DNA of 27,339 nt, taken from Rhodospirillales bacterium. GTDB lineage: Bacteria > Pseudomonadota > Alphaproteobacteria > Micavibrionales > UBA2020. Location: contig JAHFPI010000002.1 of the NCBI GenBank assembly GCA_023266795.1, positions 1-27,339 on the forward strand. Reading direction: 5' to 3'. The stretch's first letter is position 1. Each line of letters opens with the position of its first letter. Positions 1 to 8,636 of this stretch are shown piece after piece. Below the pieces are notes generated by a model. It ran no database searches. It saw only the letters and a program-made list of their open reading frames with translations, and was not told where the DNA came from. The position numbers and the translations under genes are program-made.

Positions 1-398
1 GTCCGCCCGTTGGTCCAGTAAGTATCCGGGCATACGCCGCCGCCATTCCAGCCGGTGTACTGGCAGGGCCGTGCCATATAAATGACGTTGTCGGCTTTGT
101 CCTTGGCGGCGAGGCGCAGGGTCATCGGCTCGGGCGGCGTCGGGTTGAGTGATTTCTGGTGCGTGCCCAGCCACGCCAGCCCGTCGCCCTCGATATAAAC
201 ATCCGCCGGCGCGTCCGGCTTGTTCACCCGCTCCCAGACCGTCAGGTTGAAAATTCCGGCGGGAATCACCCGTTCGGACAGCGCGGCGGGCAGGGCAACG
301 CCGACCGCCGCGTTATGCCGCGCCTCAAGCGAGAGATGGGTGCAGCCGGAAAGGGCGCTGGCCGCGAGCAGCATGAACAAGGCTTGTTTCTTCACCAT
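1..398 (-). CDS. Putative alpha/beta-hydrolase lipoprotein, 3' end outside the window
   Basis: The frame is open from an ATG at 398 to the window edge (132 codons, no stop), so this is a 5' fragment. The N-terminus is a lipoprotein signal: a short basic start (MVKKQ), a hydrophobic stretch, and a lipobox ending LSGC with Cys19 as the expected lipidated residue. The mature part contains VYIEGDGLAWL, PTPPEPMTLRLAA and ARPCQYTGW. I associate these from memory with a family of proteobacterial alpha/beta-hydrolase-like lipoproteins; the catalytic Ser/His region would lie beyond the edge. It diverges from prmB across 48 bp. The lipoprotein call is well supported by the sequence. The hydrolase assignment is by resemblance only, and the substrate is unknown. 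Confidence 0.65.
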   Translation of the reverse strand, partial: MVKKQALFMLLAASALSGCTHLSLEARHNAAVGVALPAALSERVIPAGIFNLTVWERVNKPDAPADVYIEGDGLAWLGTHQKSLNPTPPEPMTLRLAAKDKADNVIYMARPCQYTGWNGGGVCPDTYWTNGR

Positions 399-400
399 GA

Positions 401-428
401 TTGACTCTGGCACACCATACGGCATAAT
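401..428 (+). promoter_or_regulatory. Candidate sigma-70 promoter for prmB, -35 overlaps a GANTC site
   Basis: TTGACT (401-406) is followed after 16 bp by CATAAT (423-428); each differs from the consensus hexamer at one position. Transcription would start near 435, just before a GAGG ribosome binding site at about 436-440 and the ATG at 447. The -35 overlaps GACTC (403-407), a GANTC motif of the kind methylated by CcrM in alphaproteobacteria. Confidence 0.5.
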
Positions 429-446
429 TTCAAGTGAGGAGAAAAC

Positions 447-1334
447 ATGCCCCAAAGCCCGAAAATAACCGCAGAACTATTGACCGTGCGCGATTTTATC
501 CGTTACGGCGTGAGCTGTTTTAACAGGGCGGGGCTGGTTTACGGCCACGGCACGGACAACGCCTTCGACGAAGCGGCGTGGCTGGTGCTGGAGACTCTGC
601 ACCTGCCGGTCGGCGAACTGGAGCCGTATCTCGACGCGCGCCTGACCGCGCCGGAGCGCAAGGCCGTGGCGGCGATTATCGCGCGGCGCATCAAAACCCG
701 CAAGCCCGCCGCCTATCTGCTCAACAAGGCGTATATTCAGGGCGTTCCCTTTTATGTCGACGAGAGGGTGATCGTGCCGCGCTCGTTCATCGGCGAGATG
801 CTGTGCGCGGAGGATTTTGCGCTGACGGATGAATCGGATACCGTGCTGGACCTGTGCACCGGCTCCGGCTGTCTGGCGATTCTCGCGGCGCTGGCCTTCC
901 CGTCTGCGGCGGTCGATGCGGTGGACCTGTCGGCGGAAGCGCTGGCGGTGGCGAAGCGCAATGTCGCGGAGCACGGCCTTGAGGGCCGCATCACCCTGTT
1001 CAAGGGCGATTTGTTCAAGCCGCTGAAGAACAAAAAATATGACCTGATTATTTCCAACCCGCCCTATGTCGATGCGCCGGCGATGAAAGCGTTGCCGCCG
1101 GAATACCGCCACGAGCCGGTAATGGCGCTGGCGGCGGGGAAGGACGGGCTGGACATCGTGCGGCGCATTTTGAAGGAAGCGCCGGCGCACCTGACGCCGA
1201 ACGGCGGCCTGCTGTGCGAAATCGGGCAGGGCCGCGTCCGGCTGGAAGACGAATACCCGCAGCTGGAATTTCTCTGGCTGGACTCAGAGATGAGCGAAGG
1301 CGAGGTTTTCTGGCTGACGCGCGAGCAGTTTTAA
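447..1334 (+). CDS. prmB: Ribosomal protein L3 N5-glutamine methyltransferase PrmB
   Basis: A cytoplasmic SAM-dependent enzyme that methylates a glutamine side chain of ribosomal protein L3 during 50S assembly. The 295-residue protein has the PrmB-type N-terminal helical region (TVRDFIRYGVS, GHGTDNAFDEAAWLVLETLHLP), which separates it from the release-factor enzyme PrmC. A Rossmann fold follows: SAM motif VLDLCTGSGCLAI at about residues 132-144 and the catalytic SNPPY motif at about 203-207. The length is normal for the family. The ATG is set by a good Shine-Dalgarno (GTGAGGAG) 6-7 bp upstream. It is divergent from the lipoprotein gene and is followed by the DUF1566 pair. PrmC is the only serious alternative, and the N-terminus argues against it. 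Confidence 0.9.
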   Translation: MPQSPKITAELLTVRDFIRYGVSCFNRAGLVYGHGTDNAFDEAAWLVLETLHLPVGELEPYLDARLTAPERKAVAAIIARRIKTRKPAAYLLNKAYIQGVPFYVDERVIVPRSFIGEMLCAEDFALTDESDTVLDLCTGSGCLAILAALAFPSAAVDAVDLSAEALAVAKRNVAEHGLEGRITLFKGDLFKPLKNKKYDLIISNPPYVDAPAMKALPPEYRHEPVMALAAGKDGLDIVRRILKEAPAHLTPNGGLLCEIGQGRVRLEDEYPQLEFLWLDSEMSEGEVFWLTREQF

Positions 1335-1337
1335 CTT

Positions 1338-1356
1338 ATTTATCAAATAGATAAAT
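1338..1356. repeat. AT-rich inverted repeat between prmB and the DUF1566 pair
   Basis: ATTTATC (1338-1344) and GATAAAT (1350-1356) form a perfect 7-bp inverted repeat around a 5-base centre. It lies right after the prmB stop and 4 bp upstream of the candidate -35 at 1361. It could be an operator for the downstream gene or part of a weak 3' end for prmB. No T-tract follows it, so a classical terminator is unlikely. Confidence 0.4.
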
Positions 1357-1360
1357 TATA

Positions 1361-1389
1361 TTGTCATATTGCAAACAATCCCCTATATT
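1361..1389 (+). promoter_or_regulatory. Strong candidate sigma-70 promoter for the DUF1566 pair
   Basis: TTGTCA (1361-1366), a 17-bp spacer, then TATATT (1384-1389): each hexamer matches consensus at five of six positions and the spacing is ideal. The expected transcription start falls at about 1396, which is the A of the first plausible ATG, implying a leaderless or nearly leaderless transcript. Confidence 0.6.
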
Positions 1390-1395
1390 ACTGTT

Positions 1396-1923
1396 ATGCA
1401 AAAATCGGACAAGCAACAGCTGACAGACGCGCAAAAGAAAGCTGCGGAATTTCTCACCCGGCCAAAGCCGGATTTTGCTGTCTGGCGCAGGGAAAGGGAA
1501 GTGGCGGCGGCGGCGCGCGCCACGATCGGCGATGTCATGGAGGACGGCACGGTTTATGCGGGCTTCTCGCCGGAGAGAAACGCCTACATGTTTGTCCCCA
1601 CCGAAGGGTCTCCCGCGCTTGTCTCCTTTAATCAGGCGGCGCAATACGTCCGGGAATGCAGCGCGCATGGCTATACGGACTGGCAGCTGCCCACGCGGGA
1701 AGAACTGAAAATTTTCATCATCAACAAAGAAGCCGGCGCCCTGAAGGGGACTTTCAACGCCCGCTCTTACTGGTCATCCACGGCAGACGAGCATAACCCG
1801 GATTTTAACTGCATCGTGGATTCCAAATACTGCAGCGTTAAGTCTTATGCTTACAGGGACAACGAAAAAAACATCGAAGGCTGCCGCCCCGTGCGCTACG
1901 TCGCCGCTGCGCCGCAGGTTTGA
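1396..1923 (+). CDS. DUF1566-domain protein, first of a tandem pair
   Basis: A 175-residue protein with no signal peptide, so probably cytoplasmic. The charged N-terminal module (DKQ..TDAQKKAA.FL.RPK.DF) is shared with the next gene. The rest is a DUF1566-type domain, thought to have the C-type-lectin fold: IGDVMEDGTVYAG, DWQLPTREEL at about residue 94, YWSST, and a terminal CRPVRYV at 163. Family members are usually of unknown function and often found in Lcl-like or surface proteins. I chose ATG 1396 over an in-frame TTG at 1369 because the promoter -10 lies between them. No Shine-Dalgarno is visible before this ATG. The gene runs straight into its paralogue, whose ATG is 5 bp after this stop. 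The biological role is unknown. Confidence 0.75.
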   Translation: MQKSDKQQLTDAQKKAAEFLTRPKPDFAVWRREREVAAAARATIGDVMEDGTVYAGFSPERNAYMFVPTEGSPALVSFNQAAQYVRECSAHGYTDWQLPTREELKIFIINKEAGALKGTFNARSYWSSTADEHNPDFNCIVDSKYCSVKSYAYRDNEKNIEGCRPVRYVAAAPQV

Positions 1924-1928
1924 AGAAT

Positions 1929-2479
1929 ATGCCGGAACCGGACAAACAGCCCCCGACAGACGCCCAGAAGAAAGCCGCTAAATTCCTGATCCGGCCTAAG
2001 TCGGATTTCACCGCGTGGCGCAAGGCGCGGGAAGAAGAGCGGGCGCAGGCCTTTGCCAAAGCGATGGCGCATGCCAAAATCGGCGATGTCATGCCGGACG
2101 GCACGGTTTATGCGGGGATTTCCCTGCCTATGAATGCGCACCTCTTTGTCACGCCGCAGGATGCCGCCGTTGCCATGCAGTTTAATGAAGCCGCAAAATA
2201 CACCAGAGAGCTTGACGCCCACGGCCATCAGGACTGGCGCCTGCCGACGATTGAGGAATTGCAGCTGCTCTTCCGCAACAATCAGAAGGGCGCGCTGAAG
2301 GGCACCTTTAATACAACGGGCAGGAATGGGTCTTTCTGGTATTGGTCAGGCACTCTCATGGGCGCTCACGGCAATATCATCAGGGTGGCGCGGTTTTCCG
2401 ATGGGCTTGAGGCATGGGGTACGGCCTTGAGGGGCCCTCCCAACTGCCGCCCTGTGCGTCTGGTGCCGGTTTTCGCAGT

Positions 2480-2483
<4 letters not shown>
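1929..2483 (+). CDS. DUF1566-domain protein, second of a tandem pair
   Basis: A 184-residue paralogue of the upstream gene. About two thirds of the first 31 residues are identical, and the IGDVM.DGTVYAG, FN.AA.Y.RE..AHG, DW.LPT.EEL, GALKGTFN and CRPVR blocks are kept. It carries an extra Ala/Glu-rich linker of about 7 residues near 35-48. The stretch between the WYWSG core and CRPVR is almost unrelated to its neighbour, suggesting a different binding face. No convincing ribosome binding site precedes ATG 1929, so expression probably depends on translation of the upstream gene. Its TAG stop overlaps the convergent recQ TAA stop by a few bases. The product is likely a soluble lectin-fold protein of unknown ligand. 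Confidence 0.75.
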
Positions 2484-4296
<1,813 letters not shown>

Positions 4297-4300
<4 letters not shown>

Positions 4301-5052
4301 GGATTGGCTTTTAAGCTTTTCAGCAACATGGCTGAATATTTTCTTGCTATCTCTGGTTCAGGTTTTGCTTCTTCCAGAAAATTAGAAAAAGCGCTTTTCG
4401 CACTGCTTTCTATCTGAAGCATAAATTCGTTTTGATTGCGAGATGCTCTAAAACTTGTGATAAATCGTCCATTGCCGCTGCGGGTTTCAATCTTAAAGAT
4501 ATCTTGTTCCATCTGCCGCCCCTTGTAAGAACGTATATCACTATCCAGATTCTGGGTCATGTACACTTCCGGAAATAGCGTTGCCCAATGTGTTCGAAAT
4601 CTATCGACTTGCACGAAACTTTCGCCTTTTTCATTTTCCTGCAAACTAAATTCAAGTTTCACCATGTATGGGTTGGTTTCAAAGGTGTAGGAATCGCTTT
4701 CTTTTGCAAAAATAACACCGTCATCTCCAAATTTTTTATGAAACTCTTCTTCAAAAATTTTACGAGTCATACGCATAAAATCTTCATCCGTAAATTTTAC
4801 TTCGGTGGGGATCACTGAGAAGTGGCCGCTGGGTGGGTTGATATGGGCGGTACCGATTTTCGCGTCTATGGCGATAACATCAAAATAGCGCAGTAGCCCA
4901 TGAAGACGATAATCGCCGGGTTTAAGTTCTTCTTTCTCTCCCCAAAATTGGCAATGTTCAATGCCGCTACAGTAAATATATCTTTTTATTCCCATTCCGA
5001 AGAAAACAATAAGAACGGCAATTCCTAAAAACGCTTTTGATTTGACCCCCAT
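4297..5052 (-). CDS. Orphan membrane-anchored protein of unknown function
   Basis: I do not recognise this 251-residue protein. From ATG 5052 it has a short basic start (MGVKSK), one hydrophobic segment (about residues 7-22, AFLGIAVLIVFFGMGI), then a polar domain. The domain starts with a close Cys pair (YCSGIEHCQFW) and is rich in charged and aromatic residues. This suggests an inner-membrane anchor with a periplasmic domain. I chose ATG 5052 because GGAGGG lies just upstream; a longer frame to 5136 would overlap mrp and adds only low-complexity residues. The base composition is visibly AT-richer than mrp or recQ, suggesting later acquisition. It sits 23 bp after mrp and overlaps recQ by 4 bp. 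Confidence 0.65.
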
Positions 5053-5075
5053 CCCAAACCCTCCAACAGTGTCTT

Positions 5076-6170
5076 CTACCCCCGCGCCGTCCTTGGCGCC
5101 TGCGGCACGGTTTTTTCTGCGGGCAGGGCCGTCCATATCCGCGCGGCGATGTTTTTGAAGGATTCGCTGACGGCGTGGGCGTTCTGGGCGGCGACGATCG
5201 GGGTGCCGGCGTCGGCGGCGGCGCGGATGTCGATGTGCAGCGGGATTTCGCCGAGGAAGGTCACGCCGAGTTTTTCAGCGGCAATTTTCACGCCGCCGTG
5301 GGCGAAAATATCCTCGCGGTGTCCGCAGTTTGAGCAGAGGTGATAGCTCATGTTCTCGATCAGCCCGAGTATCGGCACATCGACCTTCTGGAACATCAGC
5401 AGGCCTTTCTTGGCTTCGCTGAGCGCGACGTCCTGCGGCGTGGAGATAATTACCGCGCCGGAGAGCGGCACGTGCTGCGCGAGGCTGAGCTGCGCGTCAC
5501 CGGTGCCGGGCGGCATGTCGATGACCAGCATGTCGAGATCACCCCAGTCCACATCACGCAGCAGCTGCTGGAGCGCGGTATGCACCATCGGCCCGCGCCA
5601 GATGACCGGCGCGGTCTCGTCGACGAAAAAGCCCATCGACATAATTTTTAATCCATGCGCCACCGGCGGGATGATCAGCTCGTCCTTGTTGGTGTCGGGG
5701 CGGAGGCGAATGCCCATCATGCGCGGCTGCGACGCGCCGTAAATATCGGCGTCGAGCAGTCCGGTTTTTTTGCCCATCGCGGCGAAGGCCAGCGCGAGAT
5801 TGGCGGCGACGGTCGATTTGCCGACCCCGCCCTTGCCGGAGGCGATAGCGATGATGTGCTTGACGTGCGGGGCGACGGGGTTCTCGGAAATTTTATGCAT
5901 CGGCTGTTGCTGCCGCGCCGCCGGCGCGGGAGGCGGTGCTTTTCTCTCGGCGGTCAGCACCGCCATCACCGACGTCACGCCGGGGATTTTTTTGACCGCC
6001 GCTTCCGCCGCCAGCCGCAGCGGTTCGAGCTGCTTGCCTTTCGCGGGGTCTACGGCGATGGCGAAAACCACCTTGCCGCCGTCAATCGCGATGTCGGAAA
6101 CCATGTTCTGGTTAAGATCGTCCACGTCATAGAGGGCGGCGAGGACTTTTTCTGCTGTTAAAACGGCCAT
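5076..6170 (-). CDS. mrp: Mrp/ApbC-family Fe-S cluster carrier ATPase
   Basis: A cytosolic P-loop ATPase that binds and delivers [4Fe-4S] clusters to client proteins. The 364-residue product has an N-terminal MIP18/DUF59 domain (about 1-75), a Pro/Ala/Gln linker (78-90) and the ParA-like ATPase domain. The deviant Walker A GKGGVGKS is at 112-119, followed by DADIYGASQP, the IDMPPGTGD switch, and the cluster-ligating CxxC pair Cys279/Cys282 (LCSNCG). The length and layout are typical of alphaproteobacterial Mrp. It is first in the leftward run ahead of the orphan gene and recQ and has a convincing promoter in the 79-bp gap shared with hflK. Confidence 0.94.
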   Translation of the reverse strand: MAVLTAEKVLAALYDVDDLNQNMVSDIAIDGGKVVFAIAVDPAKGKQLEPLRLAAEAAVKKIPGVTSVMAVLTAERKAPPPAPAARQQQPMHKISENPVAPHVKHIIAIASGKGGVGKSTVAANLALAFAAMGKKTGLLDADIYGASQPRMMGIRLRPDTNKDELIIPPVAHGLKIMSMGFFVDETAPVIWRGPMVHTALQQLLRDVDWGDLDMLVIDMPPGTGDAQLSLAQHVPLSGAVIISTPQDVALSEAKKGLLMFQKVDVPILGLIENMSYHLCSNCGHREDIFAHGGVKIAAEKLGVTFLGEIPLHIDIRAAADAGTPIVAAQNAHAVSESFKNIAARIWTALPAEKTVPQAPRTARG

Positions 6171-6210
6171 TTTTTACAATTTCTTTATCTGTGAGGGTGT
6201 ACTAAGATGT

Positions 6211-6239
6211 CTTATAACTGTTTTGTGATGTCATAACAA
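6211..6239 (-). promoter_or_regulatory. Candidate sigma-70 promoter for mrp
   Basis: Read on the minus strand, TTGTTA (6239-6234) is followed after 17 bp by TATAAG (6216-6211). Transcription would start near 6204, giving a leader of about 34 nt before the mrp ATG at 6170. The promoter lies in the mrp/hflK divergent gap. No comparably good plus-strand promoter for hflK was seen there. Confidence 0.5.
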
Positions 6240-6249
6240 GGATATATCT

Positions 6250-7401
6250 ATGACGTGGGATGATCAGGATAATAAAGACGGCGGCGGCAAAGGCCCCTGG
6301 GGCTCCAGAGAGGGCGGCAAAGGCGACAAGCCGAAAACCCCGTGGGATCCGCAGCGCGGCGAAAGCAATCCCGATCTGGATGCCATGCTGCGTCAGGCGC
6401 AGGACAAATTCGGCGGTCTTTTCGGCGGCAAATCCCCCAACGAAGGCAAAAAGGGTATCAGCCTTCTCGTTCTGATCATCGCCGCCCTGTGGCTCGGCAC
6501 TGGATTTTACAGAGTATTACCAGGCGAAAATGTGGTTCTATTGACTTTCGGAAAATGGACAAGCACCCGCAGCGAGGCGGGCGCCGGCTATCACATGCCC
6601 TGGCCCATCCAGACGGTGATGGCGGTGAACGTCGCGTTCGACCGCCGCGTGGAAGTCGGCTTCCGCGACCAGCCGCCCAGCCGGATCGCCGGCGAGGCCA
6701 CGGAAAAGAATAACGTCCTCTCCGAAAGCCAGATGCTGACGGGGGACGAGAATATCGTCGACATCGATTTCGTGGTGATGTGGCGGGTCAGCGATGCGAA
6801 GAACTACCTGTTCCAGATCCGCGATCCGGAGACGACCGTCAAGAAAGTCGCCGAAAGCGCGATGCGCGAGACCATCGGCCGCTCGGCCATCCAGAAGGCG
6901 CTGACCGAGGGCCGAGCCGACATCGAGGCGCGGACGAAAGACCTGATGCAGAAAATGCTCGACGGCTATCAGTCGGGCATCGTGATCAACAGCGTGCAGC
7001 TGCTGCGGGTGGACCCGCCGGCGCCGGTGGTTGACGCGTTCGACGACGTGCAGCGCGCCCGCGCCGACAAGGAGCGCACCAAGAACGAGGCCGAAACCTA
7101 CCGCAACGACATCGTGCCGCGTGCGCGCGGCGACGCGCAGAAGCTGTTGCAGGACGCCGAAGCCTACAAGGCCGCCGTCCTCAGCAAGGCGACGGGCGAG
7201 GCCGCCCGCTTCCTTTCCGTCTATGACGCGTATGTCGAAGCCAAGGACGTGACGACCAAACGCATTTATATCGAAACCATGCAGCAGGTCATGCAGAACA
7301 GCAAAAAGATAGTGCTGGAGGACGGCAAGAGCGGTCCCGTTCTGCCTTATCTGCCGCTTGACTCGTTGCAGGGCCGGGCGAAAGCCGCGCCGGCGCAGTA
7401 A
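6250..7401 (+). CDS. hflK: FtsH protease modulator HflK
   Basis: An inner-membrane SPFH/prohibitin-family protein. With HflC it forms a large periplasmic cage around the AAA protease FtsH and modulates membrane-protein degradation. The 383-residue protein has the usual Gly/Trp/charge-rich cytoplasmic N-terminus (about 1-66), a single transmembrane segment (69-87), and the SPFH domain starting YRVLPGENVVLLTFGKW. An Ala/Glu/Lys-rich coiled coil follows (about 270-330), then a C-terminal tail. AAGGA 8 bp upstream supports ATG 6250. It is followed by hflC, but across an unusually long, palindrome-rich gap of 155 bp. Confidence 0.95.
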   Translation: MTWDDQDNKDGGGKGPWGSREGGKGDKPKTPWDPQRGESNPDLDAMLRQAQDKFGGLFGGKSPNEGKKGISLLVLIIAALWLGTGFYRVLPGENVVLLTFGKWTSTRSEAGAGYHMPWPIQTVMAVNVAFDRRVEVGFRDQPPSRIAGEATEKNNVLSESQMLTGDENIVDIDFVVMWRVSDAKNYLFQIRDPETTVKKVAESAMRETIGRSAIQKALTEGRADIEARTKDLMQKMLDGYQSGIVINSVQLLRVDPPAPVVDAFDDVQRARADKERTKNEAETYRNDIVPRARGDAQKLLQDAEAYKAAVLSKATGEAARFLSVYDAYVEAKDVTTKRIYIETMQQVMQNSKKIVLEDGKSGPVLPYLPLDSLQGRAKAAPAQ

Positions 7402-7448
7402 GGGAAAATGATGTTTTTAGCTTTTACAATCGAATGTGCAATTACGCC

Positions 7449-7535
7449 ACCCCGCCGCAGGGCGGGGTCTGGCCGCACGAAGTGCCTTCATAAATGCGGC
7501 TTTGCCGCGTGCCGGATGCCGCCCTGCGGCGGCAT
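7449..7535. repeat. Paired perfect palindromes in the hflK-hflC gap
   Basis: Two 8-bp perfect hairpins with 4-base loops lie here. The first is at 7449-7468 (ACCCCGCC...GGCGGGGT) and the second at 7516-7535 (ATGCCGCC...GGCGGCAT). Their cores are reverse complements of each other over 14 bp, CCGCCGCAGGGCGG versus CCGCCCTGCGGCGG, so the whole block can also fold as one long stem. A smaller stem GCGGC-TTT-GCCGC (7496-7508) sits between them. The form suggests a REP/MITE-like intergenic repeat or a structured mRNA segment. The second hairpin ends 21 bp before the hflC ATG. Confidence 0.65.
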
Positions 7536-7556
7536 GGCGATAGGGAGAAAATAACC

Positions 7557-8426
7557 ATGTCGAAGAGTCATACCGTCCTGTTCGTATTTATCCTGTTCGC
7601 CGTGGTGCTGCTCGGGCAGTCGGCGTTCATCGTGCCGGAGGCGCAGCAGGCGCTGGTGCTGCAGTACGGCAAACTGATGGAAAAACACACCAGCCCCGGC
7701 CTGAAGTTCAAGATACCGTTCATCCAGCAGGTGGTGGTGTTCGACAAGCGCGTGCTGGACGTCGACCCGCCGCCGGAGGAAGTCATCCTCGCCGACCAGA
7801 AGCGGCTGGTGGTGGACACTTTCGCCCGCTACAAGATCAACGACATGCTGGGCTTCTATACGTCATGGCAGACCGAGAGCCAGGCGAACACGCGCCTGAA
7901 TAACATCATCAATTCCACCCTGCGCAGCATCCTTGGCAACGCGACGCTCGGCGACGTGCTGTCGGAGAAGCGCGACCAGTTGATGGCGACGGTGAAGCAG
8001 CAGGTCAATACCGCCGTCACGCAGTTCGGCATCGAGATCGTGGATATCCGCATCGGCCGCGCCGACCTGCCGGAGCAGACCAGCCAGGCGATTTACGCGC
8101 GGATGCGCACCGAGCGCCAGCGGGAAGCCGCCGAGTTCCGCGCGCAGGGACAGGAGCAAGCGCAGGAAATCCGCTCCAAGGCGGATAAGGAGCGCACCGT
8201 CCTGCTGGCCGAAGCCGAGAAGCAGGCGCAGATCAGCCGTGGGCAGGGCGATTCCGACGCGATCAAGATTTACGCCGCCGCCTTCAAAAAAGACCCGGAG
8301 TTTTATGCGTTTTACCGCACGATGGAAGCCTACCGCGACAGCCTGTCCGGCGATAACACCACGCTGGTGCTGTCACCGGACAACGATTTCCTGCGCTATT
8401 TCAGGGGAGAGTCCGGCAAGCGGTAA
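7557..8426 (+). CDS. hflC: FtsH protease modulator HflC
   Basis: The partner of HflK in the membrane HflKC-FtsH complex. The 289-residue protein has a single N-terminal transmembrane segment (about 6-24), the SPFH domain (FIVPEAQQALVLQYGK, PGLKFKIPFIQQV, FDKRVLDVD), and an Ala/Glu/Gln/Lys-rich coiled coil (about 195-235). It ends in the typical HflC tail (YRTMEAYRDSL ... LVLSPDNDFLRYF). The length is as expected. ATG 7557 is preferred because TAGGGAGAAAA precedes it; an in-frame extension upstream would only translate the palindromic repeat. DUF2065 follows 18 bp later. Confidence 0.95.
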   Translation: MSKSHTVLFVFILFAVVLLGQSAFIVPEAQQALVLQYGKLMEKHTSPGLKFKIPFIQQVVVFDKRVLDVDPPPEEVILADQKRLVVDTFARYKINDMLGFYTSWQTESQANTRLNNIINSTLRSILGNATLGDVLSEKRDQLMATVKQQVNTAVTQFGIEIVDIRIGRADLPEQTSQAIYARMRTERQREAAEFRAQGQEQAQEIRSKADKERTVLLAEAEKQAQISRGQGDSDAIKIYAAAFKKDPEFYAFYRTMEAYRDSLSGDNTTLVLSPDNDFLRYFRGESGKR

Positions 8427-8444
8427 GATTGAGAAGGTTCTGCC

Positions 8445-8633
8445 ATGATGGATTTGCTGACGGCGCTGGGGTTGATGTTTGTGCTGGAGGGGGCGATGTA
8501 CGCCCTGTTTCCGGAGGGGATGCGGCAGATGATGACCCGCGTCCTGACCCTGCCGGTGAAGCAGTTGCGGATGGCGGGGTTGTTTCTGGCGGTTTTCGGT
8601 TTTGTGATTGTCGCGGTGTTGCGGGGGTATTGA
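8445..8633 (+). CDS. DUF2065 (YjeT-like) small membrane protein
   Basis: A 62-residue protein with two hydrophobic segments: residues 2-20, ending at the EGAMYALFPEGM motif, and about 42-59. Between them is a short amphipathic stretch (MRQMMTRVLTLPVKQLR). These features match DUF2065, whose E. coli member YjeT also sits beside hflKC, so the placement supports the call. The function is unknown; association with the HflKC membrane complex is inference from context. Two adjacent ATGs (8445 and 8448) are possible starts. GAGAAGG lies 8-14 bp upstream. It is followed by rsh only 3 bp after its stop. Confidence 0.85.
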   Translation: MMDLLTALGLMFVLEGAMYALFPEGMRQMMTRVLTLPVKQLRMAGLFLAVFGFVIVAVLRGY

Positions 8634-8636
8634 TCA

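Noticed and set aside
159..468. Short plus-strand frames near the left edge
   Set aside because: They are antisense to the lipoprotein gene, whose signal peptide and lipobox support the minus-strand reading.
5053..5136. Longer start for the orphan gene overlapping the end of mrp
   Set aside because: The added residues are low-complexity antisense-like sequence inside mrp, while ATG 5052 has GGAGGG upstream.
7494..7556. Longer hflC start upstream of 7557
   Set aside because: It would translate the palindromic spacer; the ATG at 7557 has a good ribosome binding site and the normal HflC start.
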